Counted from the first letter of the stretch, positions 34,380 to 41,890 are shown. The stretch is 63,773 nucleotides of DNA from Wenzhouxiangella sediminis (GCF_003410055.1 NZ_QUZK01000025.1:1-63773); one strand, 5' to 3'. Made by a program: numbers and translations. Notes: generated from the letters alone by a model not told the origin.

Positions 34380-35494
34380 TGCGTCGCGACCTGCTGACAC
34401 TGGCCGCCGTCGCCCTGGCCCTGGTCGCCTGGCTCGGCTGGCAGACGCGCCCCCAGAAGGACACCGACGGCCGGCTGAGCACCCGCGGGCTGCTCAACGA
34501 CGCGCCGGAAACCTTCCGCCAGGTCACGGAGCCGCGCCCTTTCTCCTTTCCCGCCGACCACGCCGCGCATCCCGGCTATCGCAACGAGTGGTGGTATTTC
34601 ACCGGCAACCTCGAAGGCCCCGGGGGCGAAGCCTGGGGCTTCCAGTTCACCCTGTTCCGCTTCGAGCTCGACCAGGCGCCGCGACCGGAGTCGGCGTGGA
34701 GCGCCGATGCGGTCTGGATGGCCCACCTGGCGCTCAGCGATGTCGACGGCCGCGTCTTCCACCAGGCCGAACGCTTCGCCCGGGGCGCGCTGGGCCTGGC
34801 CGGCGCCACCGAGGACCGGTGGTGGCTTCGCGACTGGGTAGTGGAGAGGAACGGCAATCGCTTCGACCTGACGGCCGCCACCGGGGACTTCGGCCTCGAC
34901 CTGGCAATGGAGGCAATGCGCCCGATCGTGCGGCAGGGTGAGGCCGGCTACAGCCGCAAGGGGCCGCAGCCGGGCAATGCCTCCCACTACTATTCGATCA
35001 CCCGCCTGTCCGCCACCGGCAGCGTCCGGGTCGCCGGCCGCGAGAGACCGGTCGAGGGCCTGGCCTGGCTGGACCGGGAATGGGGCTCGAGCCAGCTGTC
35101 CGACGACCTGGCCGGATGGGACTGGTTCTCGCTGCAGCTCGACGACGGACGCGACGTCATGGTCTACCGCCTGCGTACTGATCATGGCGAGGCGTCTCAG
35201 TTTTCGGCAGGCAAGGTGGTTTATCCGGACGGCACAGCCAGAACGCTGGGGCCGGACGACTTCACCGCCACGCCGCAACGCGAATGGCGCGACTCGGAAG
35301 GCAACGCCTGGCCGGTCGAATGGACCGTCGAGATCCCTTCGGAGAACCTGTCACTGACGGTCAGCGCCCGCTTCGCCGACCAGCGCTGGACAGGGGCCGT
35401 GAGCTACTGGGAGGGCGCGGTCGGCGTGCACGATGCCGACAGCGGAGAAACACTCGGACGGGGCTACCTCGAGTTGAGCGGATACGCCGAGTAG
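34376..35494 (+). CDS. AttH/CrtC-like lipocalin-domain envelope protein
   Basis: A 372-aa protein with an N-terminal signal anchor (about 5-22) and the hydroxyneurosporene-synthase/AttH fold. The hallmark NEWWYFTGNL lies at about 71-80, WMAHLALSD at about 116-124 and GLAWLDREWGSSQL at about 229-242. These proteins occur with FtsX-type permeases (AttEFGH); a role in binding or shuttling a lipid-like ligand is inferred from the lipocalin-like fold. It overlaps the permease gene by 4 nt, making a clear three-gene operon, and is followed by a repeat element at its 3' end. Confidence 0.87.
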   Translation: MMRRDLLTLAAVALALVAWLGWQTRPQKDTDGRLSTRGLLNDAPETFRQVTEPRPFSFPADHAAHPGYRNEWWYFTGNLEGPGGEAWGFQFTLFRFELDQAPRPESAWSADAVWMAHLALSDVDGRVFHQAERFARGALGLAGATEDRWWLRDWVVERNGNRFDLTAATGDFGLDLAMEAMRPIVRQGEAGYSRKGPQPGNASHYYSITRLSATGSVRVAGRERPVEGLAWLDREWGSSQLSDDLAGWDWFSLQLDDGRDVMVYRLRTDHGEASQFSAGKVVYPDGTARTLGPDDFTATPQREWRDSEGNAWPVEWTVEIPSENLSLTVSARFADQRWTGAVSYWEGAVGVHDADSGETLGRGYLELSGYAE

Positions 35495-35502
35495 GTAACC
35501 CG

Positions 35503-35720
35503 GAAAATCAAAATCTCTAAAACGCAAAGACGCTAAGAAGCAAAGAACGCAAAGAAAGAAGAAAGACAGAGAAAAGACAACGCTAGATACAGCGATTGGC
35601 GAGATCGCTGAATGATCGATCTAGCCGCAACGCGTCGTGTGTTCTTTATTCAACTTTTCTTGGGTTTTCTTTGCGTTCTTTGCTGCTTTGCGTCTTTGCG
35701 TTTTAAAGGTTTTGATCTTC
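35503..35720. repeat. Paired inverted repeat between convergent genes
   Basis: The longest member of the AACGCAAAGACGC family. The left arm (35503-35560) contains AAAATCAAAATCTCTAAAAC, GCAAAGACGCTAAGA and AGCAAAGAACGCAAAGAAA. The right arm (35664-35717) is the inverse over about 54 positions with few mismatches. The spacer has its own nested dyads, GCTAGAT/ATCTAGC (about 35582-35625) around AGCGAT/ATCGCT. It fills the junction between the convergent attH-like and amidohydrolase genes. Confidence 0.9.
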
Positions 35721-35734
35721 TGAGGCAGACCTCG

Positions 35735-37027
35735 TCAGTCAGTAACGGGGGCATCAACGAAGACCTGCCCGTCGCGCATGACGAAGCGGATATCTTCGAG
35801 GATCGTGACGTCTTCGAGGGGATTGCCGTCGACGGCGATCAGGTCGGCGGCGTAGCCGGGCTGGAGGCGGCCGAGCTGGTCCTCGCGGCCGAGAAGCTCG
35901 GCGGCGTTCAGGGTGGCGGTACGCAGGGCGTCGGCCGGCGTCATGCCGGCTTCGACCATGTAGCCGAACTCCTTCGCGTTGCTGCCGTGCGGGCACACGC
36001 CGCAGTCGGTACCGAAGGCAATGGGCACGCCGGCAGCGTGCGCGCGCGAGAAGGTCTCCTGGATGACCGGACCGATGCGGCGCGCCTTGGCGGCGACCAC
36101 CGGCGGGAAGAAGCCTTCGACCTCGGCTTTTTCGGCCACGAACTTGCCGGCCGAGATGGTCGGCACGAGCCAGGTGCCCTTCTCGACCATCAGCGCCATG
36201 ATCTCGTCGGTCATGTAGGTGCCGTGCTCGATGGAATGGATGCCGGCCTCGACGGCACGGCGCATGCCCTCGGCGCCGTGGGTGTGGGCGGCCACGCGCA
36301 TGCCGTAGTCGGCGGCGGTCCGGATGACCGCCTCGAGCTCATCCATCCGGAACTGCGCGTTGTCGCCGCTGGCGGCCACGCTGAGCACGCCGCCGGTGGC
36401 GGTGATCTTGATCAGGTCGGCGCCGTCCTTGTAGCGCTGCCGCACGGCGGCCCGCGCCTCGGCGACGCCGTTGAGCACGCCCTTGCGCGGACCGGGATCG
36501 CCGGCCAGGTCGAAGCGCCAGCCGTTGGTCGGATCGGCATGCCCGCCGGTGGTCGCCAGGGACTTGGCGGAGGTGAAGATGCGCGGCCCCGGAATGCGGC
36601 CGGCGTTGATCGCATCGCGCAGGGCAATGGAGGCGTTGAAGGAATCGCCCAGGTCGCGCACGGTGGTGAAACCCGCCTCGACGGTCTTGCGGGCGTACTC
36701 CGCGCCGCGCAAGGCCACGTCCGCCTCGTTGAGCGTGAAGCCCTCGATGTAGGAAGACGGGCCCATCTGACTGGTGAGATGGGTGTGCATGTCCATCAGG
36801 CCCGGCAGGCAGGTCAGCGAAGACAGGTCGATGCGCTCGACGTCCTCGGCCCAGTCCGGATGCCCCTGCCGCAGCTCGGCGATCTTGCCGTCGGCAAGAA
36901 CCACGGTATGCGCGCCGAGCCGCTCACCGGCATCGACGTCGATCACGCCCCCGCAACGCACCCAGGTCTCCCCGAACGCAAGCCCGGAACAGCCCAGAAC
37001 AGCGAACAAAACCATCAATCGAATCAA
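35735..37027 (-). CDS. Secreted amidohydrolase (imidazolonepropionase-like)
   Basis: A metal-dependent amidohydrolase with an export signal (about 1-19; AVLGC could also act as a weak lipobox). Metal-site motifs: H81 and H83 in MDMHTHLTS, then LIKITATGG (lysine ligand), AAHTHG, SIEHGTY and AFGTDCGV; the C-terminal block is AADLIAVDGNPLEDV. The 430-aa length is normal. The start is taken as TTG at 37027, because GGAGG sits exactly 7 nt upstream (37035-37039); the first ATG, at 37015, is 19 nt from it. The longer open frame to 37105 runs through repeat sequence. Substrate unknown; related enzymes include dipeptidases and Xaa-Arg/Lys hydrolases. Confidence 0.87.
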   Translation of the reverse strand: MIRLMVLFAVLGCSGLAFGETWVRCGGVIDVDAGERLGAHTVVLADGKIAELRQGHPDWAEDVERIDLSSLTCLPGLMDMHTHLTSQMGPSSYIEGFTLNEADVALRGAEYARKTVEAGFTTVRDLGDSFNASIALRDAINAGRIPGPRIFTSAKSLATTGGHADPTNGWRFDLAGDPGPRKGVLNGVAEARAAVRQRYKDGADLIKITATGGVLSVAASGDNAQFRMDELEAVIRTAADYGMRVAAHTHGAEGMRRAVEAGIHSIEHGTYMTDEIMALMVEKGTWLVPTISAGKFVAEKAEVEGFFPPVVAAKARRIGPVIQETFSRAHAAGVPIAFGTDCGVCPHGSNAKEFGYMVEAGMTPADALRTATLNAAELLGREDQLGRLQPGYAADLIAVDGNPLEDVTILEDIRFVMRDGQVFVDAPVTD

Positions 37028-37062
37028 TTGAAATCCTCCAGAAAAACCGAAAAGTGCATCAC

Positions 37063-37088
37063 CCTGAAACCTGAAACCCGAAACCTGA
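37063..37088. repeat. CCTGAAA heptamer repeat tract
   Basis: CCTGAAACCTGAAACCCGAA followed by ACCTGA: nearly four copies of a 7-nt unit, between the ampE stop and the amidohydrolase start. The same heptamer makes the two arms of the repeat at 55077-55304, there in opposite orientations. Confidence 0.85.
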
Positions 37089-37092
37089 CGCC

Positions 37093-37905
37093 TCAGACAA
37101 TCCACCCAGCGATCAACATCAGGCTGAGCACCACCAGCCAGAGCACCAGCATCCGCCAGGCCAGCTGGTGACCGCGGCGCAGACCGGCCTCGCGGGACTC
37201 GGCGTCGCCGAGGACTTCGGCCATCACTTCATCGACCAGGCGCGGCGAGAAGATCCACCAGGCCCGGTCGCGGTGGTAGTGCTTCCAGGCCTGCGCGACG
37301 CGATCGAGGTCGGTCACCAGGCCCAGCGCGACCGTCATCAGGGCCAGCACCGGCCACTCGAGGACCCAGCGCAGCCGCGCCAACCAGTCGAGTTCCCCAT
37401 CCCCGAGGCCCTCGATCTTCATGGCCTTCTGGCACAGGCGATAGAGCAGCGCCCCGGGAATGCCCAGCAGCGTGAACCAGAACAGGATGGCGAACCAGCG
37501 TGTCCGGGCCGCATGCACCACCGCGGCCCCGGCCTGCCCCGGCGTGGCTTCGGCGTCGAGCCCCAGCGCCTGCGCGGCGTCGCGGCCGTCGGCGTGCTCC
37601 GGGTCGTCGAGCAGCGGCTCGACGTCGCGATCGAGATCGCGGGGACCGAGGGTGTAGATGAACGTCGCCAGGGCCAGGAGCGCCCAGCCGAAACCGCCCA
37701 GCAGCAGCACGGCAACGGCCGTTGCCAGCCAGGCGGCAAGCAGGGCGGTGGCAATGACGGCGGCAAGCGCCAGCCAGGCCTGCCCCGGATACCGCGTCCT
37801 CAACTGCCGCGTCGGCCACAGCAGCCAGCCGAAATCACGCCAGCGGCCGACGGCCGTGAAGGTATGGCTGACGAGCAGCCCGACGAGGACGATCAGGATG
37901 GTCAT
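37093..37905 (-). CDS. ampE: AmpE-like inner-membrane regulatory protein
   Basis: A membrane protein of 270 aa with about four hydrophobic segments (start to 14, 45-92 region, 140-160, 245-270). The conserved stretch TFIYTLGPRDLDRDVEPLL (about 81-99) and the Trp/Arg-rich DRAWWIFSPRLVDEVMAEVLGD are typical of AmpE, which in enterics is encoded with AmpD and linked to beta-lactamase induction and wall recycling. The family also resembles CobD/CbiB at low level. Here it stands between erpA and an amidohydrolase gene, not with the AmpD-like amidase. The start ATG at 37905 gives the usual N-terminal helix. Confidence 0.82.
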   Translation of the reverse strand: MTILIVLVGLLVSHTFTAVGRWRDFGWLLWPTRQLRTRYPGQAWLALAAVIATALLAAWLATAVAVLLLGGFGWALLALATFIYTLGPRDLDRDVEPLLDDPEHADGRDAAQALGLDAEATPGQAGAAVVHAARTRWFAILFWFTLLGIPGALLYRLCQKAMKIEGLGDGELDWLARLRWVLEWPVLALMTVALGLVTDLDRVAQAWKHYHRDRAWWIFSPRLVDEVMAEVLGDAESREAGLRRGHQLAWRMLVLWLVVLSLMLIAGWIV

Positions 37906-37968
37906 GCCGCCGTGATAACACGAATCGGCAATCCGGCGCCAGCCCGCCGGCGCCGGGAAGGGTTTCGG

Positions 37969-38310
37969 CTAAGCGACCCCGAAAGAGGAGCCACAGCCAC
38001 AGGTCGTGGCGGCGTTGGGATTGCGGATGACGAAGCGCGCACCCTGCAGGCTTTCACTGTAGTCCACCTCGGCGCCTTCGAGGTACTGAAAGCTCAGGGG
38101 GTCGACCACGAGGGTGACGTCCTCGCGCTGGACGGTGATGTCGCCGTCGTCGACCTCCTCGTCAAAGGTGAAGCCGTACTGGAAGCCCGAGCACCCGCCC
38201 CCGGTGATGTAGACGCGCAGCTTGAGCTCGGGGTTGCCCTCCTCGAGGATCAACTCGCGCACCTTCGCGGCGGCGGAGGGGGTGAAGATCATGGGATCGG
38301 TTTGGCTCAT
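37969..38310 (-). CDS. erpA: Iron-sulfur cluster insertion protein ErpA
   Basis: An A-type Fe-S carrier of the HesB/IscA family that delivers clusters to apo-targets, including isoprenoid-synthesis enzymes. The three cluster cysteines are in [11 protein letters not shown] and TTCGCGSSF near the C-terminus. The length is 113 aa. ATG at 38310 is preferred over 38319 because GGAG lies 9 nt upstream of the former and directly abuts the latter. A dyad overlapping a possible -35 box lies upstream at 38380-38393. The 63-bp gap to ampE holds an 8-bp GC hairpin (37933-37956) without a U-tract. Confidence 0.95.
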   Translation of the reverse strand: MSQTDPMIFTPSAAAKVRELILEEGNPELKLRVYITGGGCSGFQYGFTFDEEVDDGDITVQREDVTLVVDPLSFQYLEGAEVDYSESLQGARFVIRNPNAATTCGCGSSFGVA

Positions 38311-38349
38311 TCTGGTCATGCTCCGGGCGTGTCGCTGCCTTGGACACCA

Positions 38350-38393
38350 ATGATATGGCGTTTGCTCCCGCCGCGTTCAATTCCCGAGGGAAT
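38350..38393 (-). promoter_or_regulatory. Candidate erpA promoter with overlapping palindrome
   Basis: Leftward TTGAAC (38375-38380) and TATCAT (38350-38355) with a long 19-nt spacer. A dyad ATTCCC-GA-GGGAAT (38380-38393) abuts the -35 and could be an operator. It does not fit the IscR type 1 or type 2 consensus as I know them. Confidence 0.35.
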
Positions 38394-38410
38394 AAGGCGC
38401 CTGGGGAGCG

Positions 38411-38440
38411 GAAAAAAAGAAAGCGGTCTCGCGACCGCTT
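38411..38440 (-). terminator. Intrinsic terminator of the orphan RNA
   Basis: The perfect stem AAGCGGTC/GACCGCTT (38421-38428 with 38433-38440) has a 4-nt loop and is followed leftward by TCTTTTTTTC. There is no coding gene on this strand between it and the promoter at 38535-38564. Confidence 0.88.
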
Positions 38441-38528
38441 CAATTGATGTGCCCCAAACCGGATGGATCAGCACGTTGTTTTTATCCAATTCATGACGTT
38501 GTAAATTCATGAATTTTTTGTGATGTGC
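38411..38528 (-). ncRNA. Candidate small RNA between hemJ and erpA
   Basis: The predicted transcript starts near 38528, about 7 nt after a TATAAC -10 box, and ends at the U-rich tract at 38411, about 118 nt. The 5' half is AT-rich with two copies of TCATGAATT; the 3' end is the terminator hairpin. A frame beginning MNLQRHELDKNN is open, but it lacks a ribosome site and reads through the terminator. A trans-acting sRNA or a very short leader peptide are both possible. Confidence 0.55.
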
Positions 38529-38534
38529 GCGTTG

Positions 38535-38564
38535 GTTATACATTGCCGGTCGGGCCGGCGTCAA
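38535..38564 (-). promoter_or_regulatory. Sigma70-type promoter of the orphan RNA
   Basis: Leftward TTGACG (38559-38564), an 18-nt spacer and TATAAC (38535-38540): 5 of 6 matches in each box, the best hexamer pair noted in the window. Confidence 0.62.
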
Positions 38565-38625
38565 GTTGCCCACCGAAAGAGCATGTCCGAAAATACCCTC
38601 CCCGATCAACCCGCAGGAGCGCCGC

Positions 38626-39045
38626 ATGCGCTGGCTCGAAGCCTTTCACGTCGTCTTTGTCGTCACCTGGTTCGCCGGCCTGTTCTACCTGCCGCGGCTG
38701 TTCGTCTACGCCACCGAAAACCCAACGGGCCACACCGTCGAGCTGCTGAAAGTGATGCAGAAACGCCTGATGGGCATCACCCACATCGGCGGCGCACTGG
38801 CGCTGATCTTCGGCCTGGCAACGCTCATCGGCGAGCCCTGGCACCTGACCACGGGTGGCTGGATGCACGTCAAACTGGCCCTGGTGGCCGGCCTGATCGC
38901 CTACCACGTGTGGTGCTGGCGCCTGGTCGGCACCTTCGCCCGCGGCGAGAACCGCCACAGCTCGAAGTGGTACCGGGTGTTCAACGAAGTGCCGGCGGTG
39001 TTTCTGATCGGGGTGGTGGTGCTGGTGATCGTGAAGCCAATCTGA
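38626..39045 (+). CDS. hemJ: Protoporphyrinogen IX oxidase HemJ (UPF0093)
   Basis: A four-helix inner-membrane protein of 139 aa that oxidises protoporphyrinogen IX to protoporphyrin IX in haem synthesis. The N-terminus MRWLEAFHVVFVVTWFAGLF followed by YLPRLFVY is the HemJ signature, with the conserved first-helix His (H8). The second conserved region is HVKLALVAGLIAYH. ATG at 38626 has AGGAG 7 nt upstream; the frame extends to 38566 but adds only unconserved sequence. Convergent with nudE across a repeat element. Confidence 0.9.
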   Translation: MRWLEAFHVVFVVTWFAGLFYLPRLFVYATENPTGHTVELLKVMQKRLMGITHIGGALALIFGLATLIGEPWHLTTGGWMHVKLALVAGLIAYHVWCWRLVGTFARGENRHSSKWYRVFNEVPAVFLIGVVVLVIVKPI

Positions 39046-39341
39046 GTTGGCTGGTTGGTTTTTTGGTGTTTTGGTTTTTTGGTGTTTTGGTTTGGCGCGT
39101 CGAGCACTGGGGGCCTGGGTGAGGTCGGTGACACCGAGCGTTGTGTGGGCCTCGACACGTCATACGCTTTAGTTGTGACGGTGCCTTTGGATGCGGTGTG
39201 AGGCTCGACATGTCGCACCGCCCTGCCTGACGCCCGCGAAGTGTCGAGACCCCTGCAACAACCGACGGCACCACTCGCAGCCGAGCCCCCAACGCCCAAC
39301 GCGCCGAACCAAAAAACCAAAGAACCAAAAAACCAAAGAAC
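39046..39341. repeat. Paired CCAAAAAA-word inverted repeat between convergent genes
   Basis: The left arm (about 39052-39093) is built of GGTTTTTTGGTGTTTTGGTT units. The right arm (about 39304-39341) reads AACCAAAAAACCAAAGAACC, the inverse. The ~200-bp interior carries several CTCGACA/TGTCGAG words (GCCTCGACACGTC, GGCTCGACATGTC, AGTGTCGAGACCC). A 19-nt word at 39235-39253 recurs inverted at 63450-63468. No gene is seen in this 306-bp gap. Confidence 0.82.
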
Positions 39342-39351
39342 GCGGCCGGCC

Positions 39352-39915
39352 TCACCCGGCCGCCAACATATCCCGCGCCATGTAAAGCGCCGCGATGGTC
39401 CGCCCCTCACTGCAGTCGTCGCGCTTGATGAGCGAGACCAGGTCGTTGAGCGGCCATTTCACCACCTCGATTTCCTCGGGCTCGTCACCGGGCAGGCGCG
39501 ACTCGTAGAGGTCGCGGGCGAGGATGACGTGGGTGCGGTGGGTCATGTAGCCGGGCGCCAGGGTCAGGTGGCCCAGTTCGCTCAGCTCCCGTGCGCCGTA
39601 ACCGCATTCTTCCTGCAGTTCGCGGTTGGCGCCCTCGGTGAAGGATTCGCCCGGCTCGAGACGGCCCTTGGGCAGGCCCAGTTCGTAGCGGTGCACGCCG
39701 CAGGCGTATTCGCGGATCAGCAGGACGTGGTCGTCGTCGGGCATGGCCACGACGATCACCGCGCCCACACCCCGGCTGATCAGGCGCTCGTAGGTGCGGC
39801 GCTCACCGTTGGAAAATTCGAGGTCGAGCTGCTCGACGCGGAACAGGTCGGCCGGGCGGCGCTCGCGCCGGTCGTGGACGACCGGCAGGGGGCGGGTGGA
39901 ATCGCGATCGCTCAT
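39352..39915 (-). CDS. nudE: Nudix hydrolase, NudE-like ADP-compound hydrolase
   Basis: The Nudix box is complete: GRLEPGESFTEGANRELQEE (about 81-100) continuing to CGYGA, which fits Gx5Ex7REUxEExGU. Length 187 aa and flanking sequence (HVLLIREYACGVHRYELGLPKG before the box, GYMTHRTHVILARDL after it) match NudE, which hydrolyses ADP-ribose, Ap3A and NADH. The start overlaps the stop of the phosphatase gene by ATGA, so it ends the long leftward gsp-hisN-nudE run. Confidence 0.88.
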   Translation of the reverse strand: MSDRDSTRPLPVVHDRRERRPADLFRVEQLDLEFSNGERRTYERLISRGVGAVIVVAMPDDDHVLLIREYACGVHRYELGLPKGRLEPGESFTEGANRELQEECGYGARELSELGHLTLAPGYMTHRTHVILARDLYESRLPGDEPEEIEVVKWPLNDLVSLIKRDDCSEGRTIAALYMARDMLAAG

Positions 39916-40676
39916 GACCGCGAGGATAGCAACTGACGGTGCAGTCCGGGACAGGCCGCCAGGACCGAGGTGGTGTCCAGGTCCGGCTTTCGGCCGTCCA
40001 GGTCCGTGAAGCTGCCGCCGGCCTCGTCGACGATCACGGCCAGGGCGGCGATGTCGAGAATGTTGACGTCGCTTTCGACGACCACGTCCTGACCGCCGTC
40101 GGCCAGGCGATGGTAGGAATAGAAATCGCCGTAGCCGCGCGAGCGGGCGGCGCGGGAGACCAGCTCTCCGATCCATGCCCATCCCTCGCCGCGCGAGAGC
40201 GTGCGCAGGTTGCCGAAACACACGTCGGCGTCTTCCAGGCGTTCGATGTCGCGCACCCGAACCGGCCGGTCGTTGATGAACGCGCCCCGCCCCTTTATGG
40301 CGCGGGCGCGCTCGCCGAAGGTCGGCGCCGAGGACACGCCCAGCACCAGCTCGCCGTCGACCATCAGCGCGATCTGCGTCGACCAGAACGGCAGCGAGCG
40401 AATGAAGCTGCGCGTGCCGTCGATCGGGTCGATCAGCCAAAGGCAGTCGCTGTCGCCGTCGCGGCCATACTCCTCGCCGTAGACGGCGTGGTCGGGAAAG
40501 CGCTCGCGAATCACCGCGCGGATCGCCTGCTCGGCTTCACGGTCGGCAATGGTCACCGGACTTTCGTCGGACTTGAGTTCGACTTCCAGATCGCGGCCGA
40601 AATGCCGCATGGCGATGTCGTCGGCCGCGTCGGCGGCGGCCAGGGCCACCCGCATGGCCTCGTCCAGATCGATCAC
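39912..40676 (-). CDS. Inositol-monophosphatase-family phosphatase, histidinol-phosphatase-like
   Basis: A Mg2+-dependent phosphatase of 254 aa. Metal motifs: the Glu in GEEYG, WLIDPIDGTRSF and, near the C-terminus, LDIAALAVIVDEAGG. The sequence after the metal loop (SLPFWSTQIALMVDGE) and RSRGYGDFYSYHRLADG resemble the HisN-type histidinol-phosphatase more than CysQ or SuhB, but substrate cannot be proven. The start is GTG at 40676, because AGGAGG lies 7 nt upstream; no in-frame ATG is near. CysQ-type nucleotidase is the main alternative, since cysQ neighbours nudE in some genomes. Confidence 0.82.
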   Translation of the reverse strand: MIDLDEAMRVALAAADAADDIAMRHFGRDLEVELKSDESPVTIADREAEQAIRAVIRERFPDHAVYGEEYGRDGDSDCLWLIDPIDGTRSFIRSLPFWSTQIALMVDGELVLGVSSAPTFGERARAIKGRGAFINDRPVRVRDIERLEDADVCFGNLRTLSRGEGWAWIGELVSRAARSRGYGDFYSYHRLADGGQDVVVESDVNILDIAALAVIVDEAGGSFTDLDGRKPDLDTTSVLAACPGLHRQLLSSRS

Positions 40677-40704
40677 CTGCAACCCTCCTGTCTTTCGATT
40701 GCCC

Positions 40705-41415
40705 TTACCAACCCAGCGCGCCGCTGAGCCGCACGCGCACCTGCCCGTCGGGCTGGGGCTCGCCCAGCCAGGCGATCTGGCGCAGCAACTCGGGGCGATC
40801 GGCGCTGGCGCGCAGCCACAGATCCACGTCATAGCGTTCGGCGCCCAGCTCGATGCCGCCGCGCACCTGGATGGCACCCGGCTCGGTGGTCTCGACCCGC
40901 GCGCGCTGGCCCTGCTCGCGCGAGTCCAGACGCACCGTGATCTCGCCCAGGGATTCCTGCACGGCGCCCTCGAGGCGGGCGTCGCGCCAGACCAGCTCGC
41001 CGTCGATTTCGGGCGGCCGGCCCTCGGCGATCACGGCGCGCTGCACATCCAGTTCGATGCGACCGCGCGGCCGGGCGTTGACCAGCCACATCCTCGCGTC
41101 GAGCCGGTTCATTTCGATACTGCCGGTCACGTCGCTCAACTCGGTGGCGCCGGCGTTGAGCCGCCACTGGCCCTCGAGATCCACGCCGACGCCGTTCGCC
41201 TGCCAGGACCAGCTGCGGCCGCCGTCCCAGTTCCACTGCACATCCAGCGGGGCGAAGCCCGGCTGCTGCCAGACGGCCCGACCGTCCCACATCGTGCCCT
41301 GCACGTCACGCACGTCCTCGCCGATCTCCAGGCGCGGGACGATGACCCGCGCGGGCAGGGTGACGATGACGACCAGCGGAATCGCCAGGACGACCAGCCA
41401 GATGATCTTACGCAT
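40705..41415 (-). CDS. gspN: Type II secretion system protein N
   Basis: An inner-membrane accessory protein of 236 aa with a single N-terminal helix (about 4-22, IIWLVVLAIPLVVIVTLPA). A beta-rich periplasmic domain contains the typical GTMWDGRAVW (about 40-49) and repeated strand blocks. GspN is found in some T2SS clusters, and its role is not settled. It overlaps gspM by 8 nt and lies 28 nt before the phosphatase gene. Confidence 0.88.
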   Translation of the reverse strand: MRKIIWLVVLAIPLVVIVTLPARVIVPRLEIGEDVRDVQGTMWDGRAVWQQPGFAPLDVQWNWDGGRSWSWQANGVGVDLEGQWRLNAGATELSDVTGSIEMNRLDARMWLVNARPRGRIELDVQRAVIAEGRPPEIDGELVWRDARLEGAVQESLGEITVRLDSREQGQRARVETTEPGAIQVRGGIELGAERYDVDLWLRASADRPELLRQIAWLGEPQPDGQVRVRLSGALGW

Positions 41416-41890
41416 TGGCTACGAGCGTGACCCGGACGTTGACCTGACCTTCTTCATCGGCGCGGTCGACCTGGAGCTGGCGGACCTGCACCGGGCGGCT
41501 GCGGGAGAAGGCCTCCAGCCAGCCCATGACGGCGACGAAATCGGCACCTTCGAGCCAGACGCGCACTTCGTTGTCGCCGGTGGGCTCGATGCGCGCCATG
41601 GCACCGGCCAGGCCGGCGGCCCGCGCGGTCTCGTCGGCGAGACCGAGCAGGGAACGCCCGCCCAGTTCGCGGCTGGCCTGGCCGCTGCCGCGCAGGCGCT
41701 CGGCCATGGGACCGACGGCCTCGAGCCAATTGAGCAGCGCCTGCTGCTGGGCGATGCGCTCGCGCTCGGCCGAGCGGGCCTCGGCCAGCGGCTCCCAGAC
41801 CCAGACGTAGACCAGGGCGGCGACCAGCACCAGGCCGGCCAGGCCGATCAGACGCTTCTGGCGCGGCTCGAGCTGCTGCCAGGCGTTCAT
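41408..41890 (-). CDS. gspM: Type II secretion system protein M
   Basis: A bitopic inner-membrane protein of 160 aa: a short cytoplasmic tail, one helix (about 15-33, LIGLAGLVLVAALVYVWVW), a coiled-coil stretch and a ferredoxin-like periplasmic domain. It pairs with GspL in the assembly platform. Both ends overlap neighbours (ATGA with gspL, 8 nt with gspN). Confidence 0.9.
   Translation of the reverse strand: MNAWQQLEPRQKRLIGLAGLVLVAALVYVWVWEPLAEARSAERERIAQQQALLNWLEAVGPMAERLRGSGQASRELGGRSLLGLADETARAAGLAGAMARIEPTGDNEVRVWLEGADFVAVMGWLEAFSRSRPVQVRQLQVDRADEEGQVNVRVTLVANA

Larger units (their letters stand above)
38311..38625. other. Intergenic region with erpA control elements and an orphan RNA
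   Basis: This 315-bp gap between erpA (leftward) and hemJ (rightward) contains a candidate erpA promoter with a dyad (38350-38393), a strong leftward terminator (38411-38440), a stretch with two TCATGAATT copies about 9 nt apart in the RNA sense (about 38483-38516), and a good leftward promoter (38535-38564). An open frame crosses the region leftward, but it runs through the terminator stem and has no ribosome site, so I do not call it a gene. Confidence 0.6.

Noticed and set aside
37933-37956. GC hairpin after erpA as an intrinsic terminator
   Set aside because: The stem is good but no U-tract follows on the leftward strand, so erpA may continue into ampE.
38316-38627. 103-codon leftward ORF between hemJ and erpA
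   Set aside because: It runs through an intrinsic terminator stem and the erpA promoter region and has no ribosome site; the RNA interpretation fits better.
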